This document shows, one piece after another, positions 1 to 7,831 of a stretch of DNA of 62,695 nt. Origin of the DNA: Marininema mesophilum (lineage in GTDB: Bacteria > Bacillota > Bacilli > Thermoactinomycetales > DSM-45169); NCBI RefSeq assembly GCF_900106775.1, contig NZ_FNNQ01000017.1:1-62695 (forward strand). The letters run 5' to 3'. The notes beneath the pieces were generated by a model. That model searched no databases, was not told the origin of the DNA, and saw only the letters and a program-made list of their open reading frames with translations. Both the position numbers and the translations under genes were made by a program. The first letter of the stretch is position 1. Each line of letters opens with the position of its first letter.

Positions 1-2
1 AT

Positions 3-233
3 CAGACTAAAGTGCCAGCAGCTACTAATCCAGATTATAAAACTAAATATCCGGTCTATCGAGGAGCATTGTATCAATTATCATCCACGTATACCCTTGA
101 ACCTGGAACCGGTTTACAAGAACTGATGAAAGCTGGAGGCTGGAACGACTTTATTGATGGATTGGCTAATCAACAATATAAATATAATGACAAAGAACTG
201 TATTATCCCGTAACACCCGGTTCCCATCAATGA
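3..233 (+). CDS. C-terminal end of an unidentified protein, cut by the window edge
   Basis: The frame is open from the first bases of the window to the TGA at 231-233, so only the last 76 or so residues are visible and the true start lies upstream. The tail is rich in Tyr, Asn and Gly (YRGALYQLSSTY, GGWNDFIDGL) and has no membrane segment. I do not recognise the family. A strong hairpin terminator follows 22 bases later, which supports this being the real 3' end of a gene. Confidence 0.6.
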   Translation, partial: QTKVPAATNPDYKTKYPVYRGALYQLSSTYTLEPGTGLQELMKAGGWNDFIDGLANQQYKYNDKELYYPVTPGSHQ

Positions 234-255
234 TCATTTCATTCACGTAGTGAAA

Positions 256-294
256 AAATAAAGGTAGGTACCGTTATGGTACCTACCTTTATTT
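256..294. terminator. Rho-independent terminator
   Basis: A perfect 17-bp stem (256-272 with 278-294) closes a 5-nt GTTAT loop and ends in an A/T-rich tail. It sits just after the partial gene and may work on both strands. Confidence 0.8.
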
Positions 295-546
295 TATGTG
301 GCACAAGTTAGTGAAAAATGGATTTACCATTTTAATAAAGGAAACGACTATTGCGCAAATTAATATCATTCCGATGCATTTATGATAGCTGTTCCTTTTG
401 TGGCATTCCCAAACATGATAAACTCTTAGATTCAAGTTATTAATGGTTGACATTTTTTTATGATCTTTCAGCACAATGTCCCTGCCTTGACTGTCCAATC
501 CATCTTGTACTTGTCGTTCTATCATAATGAAAAATTCACAAATCTA

Positions 547-575
547 TTGACAATATAAAAGGATTTATTTATACT
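547..575 (+). promoter_or_regulatory. Consensus sigma-A promoter
   Basis: TTGACA at 547-552 is followed by 17 bp and TATACT at 570-575. It points right into a short leader ending in a strong hairpin at 631-680. No intact gene directly follows it. Confidence 0.7.
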
Positions 576-602
576 TAGCAGAATTTAAGAGGGCGAATGA
601 AA

Positions 603-728
603 GTGAAAAAAGTCAACCGCGAAGTTCGCCAATCCAGGTACTCTTTGATCCAGATACTTGGATCAAAGAGTACCTGGATTTTTGCGATGAAATTGTTGAT
701 GATCAGCCTTGAATTTACCCAAATCTGA
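603..728 (+). CDS. Possible leader peptide spanning a hairpin
   Basis: A 41-residue frame starts at GTG 603, about 9 nt after an AGAGGG ribosome site (588-593); an in-frame ATG lies at 597. It begins about 20 nt after the likely transcription start of the promoter at 547-575. Its middle is the 21-bp inverted repeat at 631-680, so a translating ribosome would open that hairpin. The product (MKKVNREVRQSRYS...) is basic at its start and matches nothing I know. It could equally be a chance frame on a small RNA. Confidence 0.25.
   Translation: MKKVNREVRQSRYSLIQILGSKSTWIFAMKLLMISLEFTQI
631..683 (+). terminator. Strong hairpin, terminator or attenuator
   Basis: A perfect 21-bp stem pairs 631-651 with 660-680 around an 8-nt loop, followed by a short T run. 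With the promoter at 547-575 it would define a transcript of roughly 100 nt. Confidence 0.65.
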
Positions 729-749
729 CTTTTCTTTATTCAATGAAGA

Positions 750-907
750 ATGATCCTAAATAATGAAAATCAACTTACGCCTGTAGGCCTAAGAAAAGCG
801 AGAAATTCTGGTGAGGCACTTCCTATGTAGTTTTACACGTATATGGCTTAGCTCCAGAGCTGTACCATTATCGTGTCAAGAACCAAGTAAATGCGGTATT
901 AGAATAA
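750..907 (+). pseudogene. Decayed SagB-type nitroreductase fragment
   Basis: Two adjacent frames together give a stretch like the central part of SagB-family flavin dehydrogenases, which act in maturing peptide natural products. The first frame ends in ARNSGEALPM before a TAG at 828-830. The second carries YVVLHVYGLAPELYHYRV, resembling the family's VLNVEGLxPGLYHY motif, and stops at 905-907. A shift near 824 separates them and the flavin-binding ends are missing. This is a homology reading by eye of about 45 residues, so it is tentative. Confidence 0.4.
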
Positions 908-928
908 GAGATTACAAGGTGATTAAAT

Positions 929-1627
929 TTGGCAACTCAAAAAAAGATAATTAAAAGTGGTTTTGTAGAATCTTTTCCCTTGGCTATCGCTATTGCTATA
1001 AAAGGATTATCTTTTGGTGTTCTAGCAACTCAGGCTAAGTTTAGTTTAGTTGAGATATTGGCTATGTCCATATTCATATTTTCCGGTTCGGTGCAAATGG
1101 TAACCGTTGCTATGGTAGCAGGTGGCGCAAGTTTAACGAGTGTGCTTCTAACTGCCACTTTGTTAAATTTGCGCAATATACTATATGGGGCTTCTTTAGC
1201 GGAGGGGCTTTCTCCAGCTAAGAAATGGCGATGGTTATTATCTATGGGTGTGTCAGACGAACCTTTTGTTTTAGGAAGTGCTAGATTTAATAAATATGGC
1301 CCTGACCCTCTATATTTTGGTGTTGTGGCAGGTTGTTTTTATTTAGCATGGATTATGTCTTCCTTGACTGGTTCTTTAATAGGAACGGGTATAGCCAAAC
1401 CCGAAGAATGGGGTTTAGATTTAGCCTTCCCTATTACTTTCGTTGCCTTACTTATACCAGGTATTAAAGAAAAACCAGTAGTTGCAACAGCCATTATTGC
1501 TGCTATCATGGTAATCGGACTTGAGTATTTAATACCAGACAACCAATTTTCAATCATTATTGCCGGTTTTTTAGCACCATTTGTTGGTATTTACTACTTA
1601 AAAAGAGGTGTAAAAAGTGCTGAATGA
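929..1627 (+). CDS. azlC: AzlC-family branched-chain amino acid exporter subunit
   Basis: This is the large membrane subunit of the two-part AzlCD export system, which in Bacillus exports branched-chain amino acids and analogues such as 4-azaleucine. The 232-residue product has the AzlC hallmarks: a hydrophobic start with IKGLSFGVLA, FSGSVQMV, and LLNLRNILYG after the second helix. The start is TTG at 929, about 7 nt after AAGGTG. The 3' end overlaps azlD by 11 bp, so the two are translated together. No azlB-like regulator is visible. The actual substrate cannot be told from sequence. Confidence 0.88.
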   Translation: MATQKKIIKSGFVESFPLAIAIAIKGLSFGVLATQAKFSLVEILAMSIFIFSGSVQMVTVAMVAGGASLTSVLLTATLLNLRNILYGASLAEGLSPAKKWRWLLSMGVSDEPFVLGSARFNKYGPDPLYFGVVAGCFYLAWIMSSLTGSLIGTGIAKPEEWGLDLAFPITFVALLIPGIKEKPVVATAIIAAIMVIGLEYLIPDNQFSIIIAGFLAPFVGIYYLKRGVKSAE

Positions 1628-1943
1628 TTGGCTTCTAATCGGATTACTCTCTATTTCTACATATATAACTCGCATCATCGGTGTCCAAATGATGGCAGGA
1701 CGAAAAGTGAGTTCCACTCTACGTTTATATTTTAATTATGTTCCAGTCGGAATCATATCCGCGCTAATTGTAAAACAAGTTTTTATTCCGACGGATAAAG
1801 TGTTGGAGATTTCTTATCCTGTGCTTATTGGTTGCCTTATTACAGCAATTATTATTGCGAAGATACAAATGTTCCTTCCAGCAGTTGCCCTTGGGATAAT
1901 TTCCGGATGGTTAGTACGTTACGTTATATCAAATGGGTTCTAA
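1617..1943 (+). CDS. azlD: AzlD-family exporter subunit
   Basis: This is the small partner of AzlC: a 108-residue protein with about four membrane helices, typical of AzlD. It keeps the N-terminal pattern LLISISTYITRIIGVQM and the later VPVGIISALIVKQVF. It starts at GTG 1617 inside the azlC end, with GAGGTG at 1605-1610 as ribosome site. It ends close to a hairpin region and no third gene is attached. It should form a complex with AzlC in the cytoplasmic membrane. Confidence 0.85.
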   Translation: MLNDWLLIGLLSISTYITRIIGVQMMAGRKVSSTLRLYFNYVPVGIISALIVKQVFIPTDKVLEISYPVLIGCLITAIIIAKIQMFLPAVALGIISGWLVRYVISNGF

Positions 1944-2230
1944 ATTTGGAGATGGAAGATGGCAGGGAGTTCTTGGGAGCTCCCATCTACTAAAAGATCT
2001 TGAAAAATTGGCCTCAAATTTATTGATCAAACTACTGGTAATGAAATCTTACATGTATGTCAAGACGCGATTGCCTATGGTAGTATTAACGAGAAAATCA
2101 GTTAAGAACGAATTCGGTTGGGAGCGGGGCCCATATGCAAATGATATCCAAAAATGGCCCCTAGACTCTTAATAAGAATGCCGAGCTCATTCGCGACCTA
2201 TTGGTCACGATGAAGGAACGGTAAGCATGA
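1944..2230. other. Intergenic region without a clear gene
   Basis: The space after azlD has a short coding-like stretch in one + frame (LKFIDQTTGNEILHVCQD, ending at a TAA near 2105) that begins after a stop and has no ribosome site. It could be the tail of a lost gene. A GGGGCC/GGCCCC inverted repeat lies near 2128-2163. I cannot assign a function. Confidence 0.3.
1958..1992 (-). repeat. Degenerate IS605-type right-end relic
   Basis: On the minus strand this reads AGTAGATGGGAGCTCCCAAG, closely matching the segment after the tnpB stop at the right edge of the window (about 62524-62548). No tnpB coding sequence is attached. The segment can also fold as a hairpin downstream of azlD. The match is short. 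Confidence 0.4.
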
Positions 2231-2268
2231 AGGGTGGCATTTCTTTAAAGAAATGCCACCCTATCTTT
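2231..2268. terminator. Palindromic terminator
   Basis: A perfect 32-nt palindrome at 2231-2262 (core TTCTTTAAAGAA) is followed by ATCTTTTG. It insulates the azlCD side from the two-component operon that starts at 2298. Confidence 0.65.
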
Positions 2269-2297
2269 TGAGAATATAAGAAGAAACAGGTGAAGAC

Positions 2298-3014
2298 ATG
2301 GAAGATATTCGTGTGCTGATCGCCGATGATGACAAAGAAATTAGAGATTTGTTGAAAAAGTATTTGGAAAGGGAACTGTACAAGGTGGATACGGCCGTCA
2401 ATGGTGAGGAAGCTCTTGGTTTGTTCGGTAAAAACAAATATAATCTGATTATTTTGGATCTCATGATGCCGAAGCTGGATGGCATGGAAGTGTGCAGGAG
2501 GCTCAGAAACACAAGCAATGTCCCGATCCTGATGCTGACAGCCAAAGATCATGAGGTTGACAAAATCGTGGGCCTGAGCATAGGTGCGGATGATTACATC
2601 ACCAAACCTTTCAGCATCAATGAAGTGGTTGCCAGAGTAAAGGCGCTCATGAGGAGATATTTGGTACTCGGTAGAGAGGGCGGCATTCATGAAAAAATGC
2701 TGATCAAGTTCAAGGGCCTTACGGTGAATCTGAAGACGTACACAGTCCACAGTACCGAAGAGGAAATACCGTTAACCGCAAAAGAAGTTCAATTGCTGAA
2801 ATTTTTTATCACCCACCCCGGTCAAGTATTTACAAAAACCCAGTTATTTCGCAATGTGTGGAACAGCGATTACCTAGAAGATGACAATACCGTCATGGTG
2901 CATATCAGAAAGCTTCGAAAGAAAATAGAAGCCGATCCTTCCAATCCGCAATTTATTCAGACCGTGTGGGGAATCGGATATAAGTTTGTGGGTGAAAAAG
3001 ATGACGAAGGATAA
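2298..3014 (+). CDS. OmpR/PhoB-family response regulator of a bacitracin-type module
   Basis: This is a DNA-binding response regulator of 238 residues. The receiver domain (1-120) has the acidic pair D10-D11, the phosphoacceptor D54 in ILDLMMP, T83 in MLTAKD and K105 in TKPFS. A winged helix (about 135-232) carries TVMVHIRKLRKKIEADPSNP and WGIGYKF. It starts at ATG 2298 and overlaps the kinase start by 14 bp. The genes after it are a BcrAB-like exporter. Three direct repeats with 11-bp period at 4028-4055 are a likely binding site. Confidence 0.9.
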   Translation: MEDIRVLIADDDKEIRDLLKKYLERELYKVDTAVNGEEALGLFGKNKYNLIILDLMMPKLDGMEVCRRLRNTSNVPILMLTAKDHEVDKIVGLSIGADDYITKPFSINEVVARVKALMRRYLVLGREGGIHEKMLIKFKGLTVNLKTYTVHSTEEEIPLTAKEVQLLKFFITHPGQVFTKTQLFRNVWNSDYLEDDNTVMVHIRKLRKKIEADPSNPQFIQTVWGIGYKFVGEKDDEG

Positions 3015-4032
3015 CCAAGTCTTTCTGCTGATCCTTCAATTCACCGCACTCATGGGACTTTTTATTCTGGATGTCAACAACCGCTTTCCTGAAATGCCCA
3101 GATCAATCTTGTTTGTTGTTTTATTCATGACCACCGCTCTTCTTTTGTTTGCCAGATTCCGTTTCCTCTCCAGACTGAAGCACATGGTCACGGTATTGGG
3201 ACAGGTAAGGGATGGAAATTTGAAGACCCGGTTGTTCGCCAAAGGGGACCTCTTGCTGGATGAAGTGACTTTCTCAGTGAACGAATTAATAGAACAACTT
3301 GAGAGAGTGCAAGTCCAGACGATACAATCCCAGGCGGCCAGAAGGAGCCTTTTGTCAAGTATATCTCACGATATTCGGACTCCTCTTACATCTATTATTG
3401 GATATGTGGACGCGTTAAAGGATGATATCGCTGTATCAGTGGCAGAAAAACAAGAATATCTGGAGATCGTCTCCAAAAAGTCCAAGGGGCTGAAGCAACT
3501 GATCGGTGAAATATTCACGATGGCCAAATTAGACGCCGATGAAATGCCGATAAAACCGGAACCTCTCGACTTTGCCGAAATGGCCAGGGAAACGTTGATT
3601 GAGTTTTTGCCCGATCTCAAAAAACATGGGATCGAGTTGAAAGTGAGCATGCCGGATAAAAATTGCCTCATCATGGCGGATCGCCTGAGCCTGATGCGGA
3701 TCATCAGAAACATCATCAGGAATGCCGTTCATTATGGCCAAGCGGGAAAAGTGTTGGGTATGGTGCTGACCGAAACCGCCCATGAGTATCAATTGCTCGT
3801 TTGGGATCAAGGGCCGGGCATAGACAAAAATGATATCGGGAACGTGTTTGAACGAATGTATCGAAGTGACCGGTCTAGGAATCCTTTGCATGGAGGAAGC
3901 GGACTGGGTCTGGCGATCGCCAAAGCGCTGGTCGAAAAAAACGGCGGAAGGATATGGGTGGCAAGCATCCCTTGGGAACGAACGACGTTTGGTTTTTCAA
4001 TCCCCAAACGCAATCGACCCACACTGATTTAA
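3001..4032 (+). CDS. Sensor histidine kinase, partner of the regulator at 2298
   Basis: This is a 343-residue membrane kinase. Two N-terminal helices (about 6-22 and 34-53) enclose only a short outside loop, so it resembles intramembrane-sensing kinases that take input from a transporter rather than binding ligand directly. A HAMP-like linker leads to the H-box SSISHDIRTPLTS with H123, then N-box NIIRNAVHYG, DQGPGID and the GGSGLGLAIAK G-box. ATG 3001 was chosen over the upstream in-frame GTG because it fits the 14-bp overlap with the regulator. Confidence 0.88.
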   Translation: MTKDNQVFLLILQFTALMGLFILDVNNRFPEMPRSILFVVLFMTTALLLFARFRFLSRLKHMVTVLGQVRDGNLKTRLFAKGDLLLDEVTFSVNELIEQLERVQVQTIQSQAARRSLLSSISHDIRTPLTSIIGYVDALKDDIAVSVAEKQEYLEIVSKKSKGLKQLIGEIFTMAKLDADEMPIKPEPLDFAEMARETLIEFLPDLKKHGIELKVSMPDKNCLIMADRLSLMRIIRNIIRNAVHYGQAGKVLGMVLTETAHEYQLLVWDQGPGIDKNDIGNVFERMYRSDRSRNPLHGGSGLGLAIAKALVEKNGGRIWVASIPWERTTFGFSIPKRNRPTLI

Positions 4033-4055
4033 GAAATATTTAAGAAATAGGTAAG
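4028..4055 (+). promoter_or_regulatory. Triple direct repeat, probable response-regulator operator
   Basis: TTTAAG at 4028 and 4039 and GGTAAG at 4050 are separated each time by the same spacer AAATA, giving an exact 11-bp period, one helical turn. This is the layout OmpR-family dimers bind. It lies 34 bp before the ABC transporter reading frame, overlaps the kinase stop, and suggests the exporter has its own regulated promoter. Confidence 0.6.
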
Positions 4056-4088
4056 ACGTAGTTAAATCCTCGATCCCAGAATGTAACT

Positions 4089-5036
4089 ATGCTGATGGAA
4101 AGAAGGTGTTCTCAAATAAGTGTCGTCATTAAAACGCTGAATCTGACAAAGATTTATGGCGAACAAAAATCCGTCGACAATCTGAATATGACTGTGAAAC
4201 AAGGACAAATATACGGATTTCTTGGACGAAATGGAGCGGGCAAAACGACTACGATCCGGATGTTATTGGGATTGATCAAGCCGACCCATGGGGAGATCGA
4301 AATATTTGGAGAGAATTTTATTAACAATCAAAAAGAGATTTTGCGAAAAATCGGCTCGATTGTTGAAGTGCCCGGCTTTTATGAGAACCTTACGGCCAGA
4401 GAGAATTTGCTCGTCAACGCCAGAATCATCGGAATTCACAAGAAAAAAGCGATCGATGAATCATTGGAGATCGTGGGACTGCACAATGAAACAAAAAAAT
4501 TGGTCGGTGAATACTCGTTGGGAATGAAGCAGAGACTGGGGATCGCTAGAGCGCTTCTCCATTATCCGGAGCTGCTGATCCTGGATGAACCCACTAACGG
4601 ACTGGATCCGATCGGGATTAAGGAAATGCGCAGGCTCATTTTTAATTTGGCTAGCGAAAGAAATATTACCATTCTCATTTCAAGCCATATATTATCGGAA
4701 ATCGAGCAGTTGGTTGATCACTTGGGTATCATCCACCAAGGGAGACTTTTAGAAGAAGTCTCATTTGACCAACTCAGGAAAAGAAACCGCAAATACTTGG
4801 AATTCCAAGTGTCCAACGACAACAAAGCGACGATGCTTCTGGAGAACCATTTTAACGTTACCGATTACGAAGTCCATGACGAGGGGAATATCCGCGTGTA
4901 TTCACATCTGGGACAACAGGGGCAAATCAATAAATTGTTCGTGCAAAATGATATTGAAGTGGCAAAGATTATGATGAGCGAGGACAGACTGGAAGATTAC
5001 TTCACGAAATTGGTTGGAGGTGGGACGATTGGTTAA
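4089..5036 (+). CDS. BcrA-like ABC transporter ATPase
   Basis: This is the ATP-binding subunit of a two-gene peptide-antibiotic exporter of the BcrA/lantibiotic-immunity type. The frame codes for 315 residues with Walker A GRNGAGKT, signature YSLGMKQRLGIARAL, Walker B LLILDEPTNGLDP and switch SSHILSE. The C-terminal 90 residues are the variable extension usual in this family. The start is uncertain: ATG 4089 and 4095 lack a clear ribosome site, and homology proper begins near residue 14. The end overlaps the permease start. Confidence 0.85.
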   Translation: MLMERRCSQISVVIKTLNLTKIYGEQKSVDNLNMTVKQGQIYGFLGRNGAGKTTTIRMLLGLIKPTHGEIEIFGENFINNQKEILRKIGSIVEVPGFYENLTARENLLVNARIIGIHKKKAIDESLEIVGLHNETKKLVGEYSLGMKQRLGIARALLHYPELLILDEPTNGLDPIGIKEMRRLIFNLASERNITILISSHILSEIEQLVDHLGIIHQGRLLEEVSFDQLRKRNRKYLEFQVSNDNKATMLLENHFNVTDYEVHDEGNIRVYSHLGQQGQINKLFVQNDIEVAKIMMSEDRLEDYFTKLVGGGTIG

Positions 5037-5754
5037 TCTGGTGTATACCGAACTCTTGAAACTCAAGCGTTCCAAAATGTTCTTACTCAGCATTATCGGA
5101 GCGGCAGTAGCCCCACTTATGGTGGCTATCGCCATGTTTATTCAGGAGCCTACGGTGCTCGCCAAATTTGACGTGCTGTTCTTGAATACGAGCAAATATG
5201 CCGTATTGATTATAGGAGCCCCGCTGTATGGAGTCATTACCGCCTATCTCTATAGTCGGGAATATACAGAAGACACACTAAAAAACCTGTTGACGATCCC
5301 AGTTTCGCGGATCAGTTTGCTTATGAGTAAATGGATTCTCCTCTTCTTTTGGATCATGCTGTTGACTTTAGTGGTATGGGGCCTGGCATTGTTGATGGGA
5401 ATCCTGTTGCAGTTTGAGGGGCTAAGCTTCTTGATGGTCACGCAATCCTTCGGCAAATTCGCGATAGCTGGAGTATTTCTTTTCATTTTGTCTACCCCGA
5501 TTGTGCTGATCACGCTCATGTTGAAAAATTTTGTGCCCACCATTGTCGTCACAATCGTGATCACGTTGCTCAACGTGATGTTGGCCACTTCCGAACACAG
5601 GGGGTTGTTCCCTTGGGTAGCCGCATTGGATATTGCGAATGGTACCCTTGAGCCAACATACCCATCAGAAGTTTCGTATCTGCTGATTGCGGCTACGGCT
5701 TTTTTGGGATTCATAGCGAGCATCGTTTACTTTAAAAAGGTGGATGTTCACTGA
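5029..5754 (+). CDS. BcrB-like ABC transporter permease
   Basis: This is the membrane subunit for the ATPase just upstream, 241 residues with about six helices. It starts with the family's typical LVYTELLKLKRSKMFLLSIIGA. I place the start at TTG 5029, about 8 nt after GGAGG (5016-5020); a longer frame reaches 5014 but begins before that ribosome site. It overlaps the ATPase by 8 bp. With the kinase-regulator pair it forms a self-contained resistance unit whose ligand is probably bacitracin-like, by inference from the layout and the uppP remnant after it. Confidence 0.8.
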   Translation: MVNLVYTELLKLKRSKMFLLSIIGAAVAPLMVAIAMFIQEPTVLAKFDVLFLNTSKYAVLIIGAPLYGVITAYLYSREYTEDTLKNLLTIPVSRISLLMSKWILLFFWIMLLTLVVWGLALLMGILLQFEGLSFLMVTQSFGKFAIAGVFLFILSTPIVLITLMLKNFVPTIVVTIVITLLNVMLATSEHRGLFPWVAALDIANGTLEPTYPSEVSYLLIAATAFLGFIASIVYFKKVDVH

Positions 5755-5763
5755 AGATGTCGG

Positions 5764-5886
5764 GGAATCCGCAATTGTGTGATTCATACAGGCTTTCCAA
5801 GAAAGAGAATCAGCGTCAGCTTAACCCCCTTTGCCATTTATCGTTTTGTCTTGGCAGGCATCTTGTTGATCGCATTGTATCTTTAA
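5764..5886 (+). pseudogene. uppP: 3' remnant of an undecaprenyl-diphosphatase gene
   Basis: The frame ending at TAA 5884-5886 reads SLTPFAIYRFVLAGILLIAL, matching the C-terminal helix region of UppP/BacA lipid-carrier phosphatases (consensus FTPFxIYRxxLG). Only about 35 residues remain, with no start and none of the catalytic N-terminal part. It lies directly after the BcrAB-like genes, where a phosphatase gene belongs in bacitracin-resistance clusters, which supports the module's role. Confidence 0.6.
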
Positions 5887-5992
5887 TACGGAAAACCCGG
5901 TGGTCTAAACAATTAACGGGCTTGGTATCCACAAGCGGTCCTACAGATCACACTCCCCACATAATCATATTTGGAAATGAGGGGGGATTGAA

Positions 5993-7621
5993 GTGACTCG
6001 AGAGCGAAGTGCACCGGTTTTCGACTATATCGTCATAGGAACCGGTCCAGCAGGTGCGGCTATAGCAAAAACCCTTACCGATGATAAAAGAACTTCCGTT
6101 CTTGTTTTGGAAGCAGGGGGAAATAACGATAGTAACCAGCCGATCAGGGATTCTACATTTGCTTTAGAGCTTGAAGAGCGATTTTTTCCACAGTACTTTT
6201 GGCAAGGAGAGGGGGTCCCGCAGGAAAACCTTAATGAGCTTACTTTTGAGTGGACCACCGGTCGCCTCTCAGGGGGTGGCTCTTCGATCAACGGCGAACA
6301 GTATGTACGACCCACGGCGGCTGTTTTTAGAGAATGGGAAAACCTTCTGGGTCCTCTCTGGTCATCCCGACGAGCGATCATGAATTTCAAAAGGTTGGAG
6401 AAATACAACGGAAACACCAATACCCCTAAGGTCCGAGGTTTTAATGGAAAAATCAACATCAGGCAGGCTCCAAAGAATCCCACCACCATGGCCAAAAAGC
6501 TGGTCTCAGCCATAGAGCAGGCAACAGGATTCAAAGAAATTCTTGATTATAATGATCCTACAACCCCTCTCGGCTCCTTTACCCGCTGGCAGCTATATCA
6601 GAAGCCAAACGGCCAACGAGAAAGCGCATCTACCGCCTTTCTTTCATCAGATATCATGACCCGTGACGGTCGTGGTGTAAACGGTCGGAAGTTGAACGTT
6701 TCTTTTAAATCCACGGCTCTTCGTGTGCTTTTCCACAATAGGCGCGCAGACAGTGTTGAATTCCTTAAAGAGAGTAAGTACATTCGAGCTTGTGCTCGCA
6801 AGAAAATCATTGTTTCAGCAGGGATCAATAGCGCACAGCTATTGATGCTTTCTGGAATCGGCCCCGCCGAGCTTCTTAAAAAGGCAGGGATTTCTGTTGT
6901 TTTTAATAATCCGAATGTGGGTAGGCACCTCAGAAATCACACGCTTAACTTCGCCGTTTTTACAACCAATCCAAACGATAATCCCGTACCTCCCGATGAT
7001 CTTCATTCTCTTTATACAGGTGGTGCCTTTCTGCCGGATCCTACACCTGGAGCAGACCAAGATCGTCGGGGCGTACAGCTTATAGGGATCCGCTTAGAGG
7101 ACACATTAACCATCGCGATCCTTTTCTTGCAAACTAAAAGCCAAGGATCCGTTGAGATACAGAGCAATGACCCATTACAAATTGTACTTGCCGATGAAGG
7201 TTTTCTTGAAAATACCACAGACCTCGAAGCGGTAAAAAACATCTACAAGATTTATATTAAGAACATAGCGGCTAAATTGTCAGCTATTGATTCAGCATAT
7301 CAAATCGTTTCTCCCACCTTGGACATCATTAATGATGAGGCCAAGCTTGAACAGTTTATCAAAGAAAATTTTGATCATAATCACCACCAACAAGGCACGC
7401 TTCGAATGGCACCTCTTCAGAAGGGTGGGGTTGTAGATCGCCGAGGGCGGGTTCATGGGGTGAAGGACTTAATTGTAGCTGATGCTTCCATCGTCCCCTT
7501 CACTGTAGATGGCAACACTTCAGCCCCCGCGTACCTCATTGGTTTCACCATTGCACAGCAATTACTTAAACAGAAAGGGAATCGAAGCTTCCCTGGACAG
7601 AACAATGAGCCTGAGGAGTGA
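5993..7621 (+). CDS. GMC-family FAD-dependent oxidoreductase
   Basis: This is a glucose-methanol-choline type flavoprotein of 542 residues that oxidises an alcohol or sugar; the substrate is unknown. Visible are the FAD Rossmann motif VIGTGPAGAAIA near residue 15, the first signature GGGSSINGEQYVRP, the second signature SAGINSAQLLMLSGIGP, the catalytic-His region NHHQQGTLRM and the final GNTSAPAYLIG. The start is GTG 5993 behind a G-rich ribosome site (GGGGGGATT). No signal peptide is seen. It stands alone between the uppP remnant and a bidirectional terminator. Confidence 0.88.
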   Translation: MTRERSAPVFDYIVIGTGPAGAAIAKTLTDDKRTSVLVLEAGGNNDSNQPIRDSTFALELEERFFPQYFWQGEGVPQENLNELTFEWTTGRLSGGGSSINGEQYVRPTAAVFREWENLLGPLWSSRRAIMNFKRLEKYNGNTNTPKVRGFNGKINIRQAPKNPTTMAKKLVSAIEQATGFKEILDYNDPTTPLGSFTRWQLYQKPNGQRESASTAFLSSDIMTRDGRGVNGRKLNVSFKSTALRVLFHNRRADSVEFLKESKYIRACARKKIIVSAGINSAQLLMLSGIGPAELLKKAGISVVFNNPNVGRHLRNHTLNFAVFTTNPNDNPVPPDDLHSLYTGGAFLPDPTPGADQDRRGVQLIGIRLEDTLTIAILFLQTKSQGSVEIQSNDPLQIVLADEGFLENTTDLEAVKNIYKIYIKNIAAKLSAIDSAYQIVSPTLDIINDEAKLEQFIKENFDHNHHQQGTLRMAPLQKGGVVDRRGRVHGVKDLIVADASIVPFTVDGNTSAPAYLIGFTIAQQLLKQKGNRSFPGQNNEPEE

Positions 7622-7754
7622 TATGTAACCCAAACCCTTCCGTACACACATTACGAAACCAATACACGGGAACCTGCTTGCGACAGTTATTCAAAAAAAC
7701 GTGTCATCAAGATCTTGGAAGCGTTCTTCCTTGACGATGATGATCAATAAAACG

Positions 7755-7787
7755 AAAATTAGACGGCTAAATGGCCGTCTAATTTTT
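7755..7787. terminator. Bidirectional terminator
   Basis: Stem 7755-7767 with 7774-7786 around TAAATG, with A and T runs on the two sides. It separates the + strand GMC gene from the converging cyclase-family gene. Confidence 0.85.
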
Positions 7788-7831
7788 ATAACTGATTAAA
7801 TAATATCTACTTCTTTCTACCAATCAATATT

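Noticed and set aside
289..525. 78-residue minus-strand frame with one hydrophobic stretch
   Set aside because: There is no ribosome site before its ATG, and it overlaps the terminator at 256-294.
1933..2172. 79-residue + strand frame after azlD
   Set aside because: It starts inside azlD without a ribosome site, and its composition is not protein-like.
5757..5996. 79-residue + strand frame
   Set aside because: The neighbouring frame carries the uppP remnant, so this one is a shadow of it.
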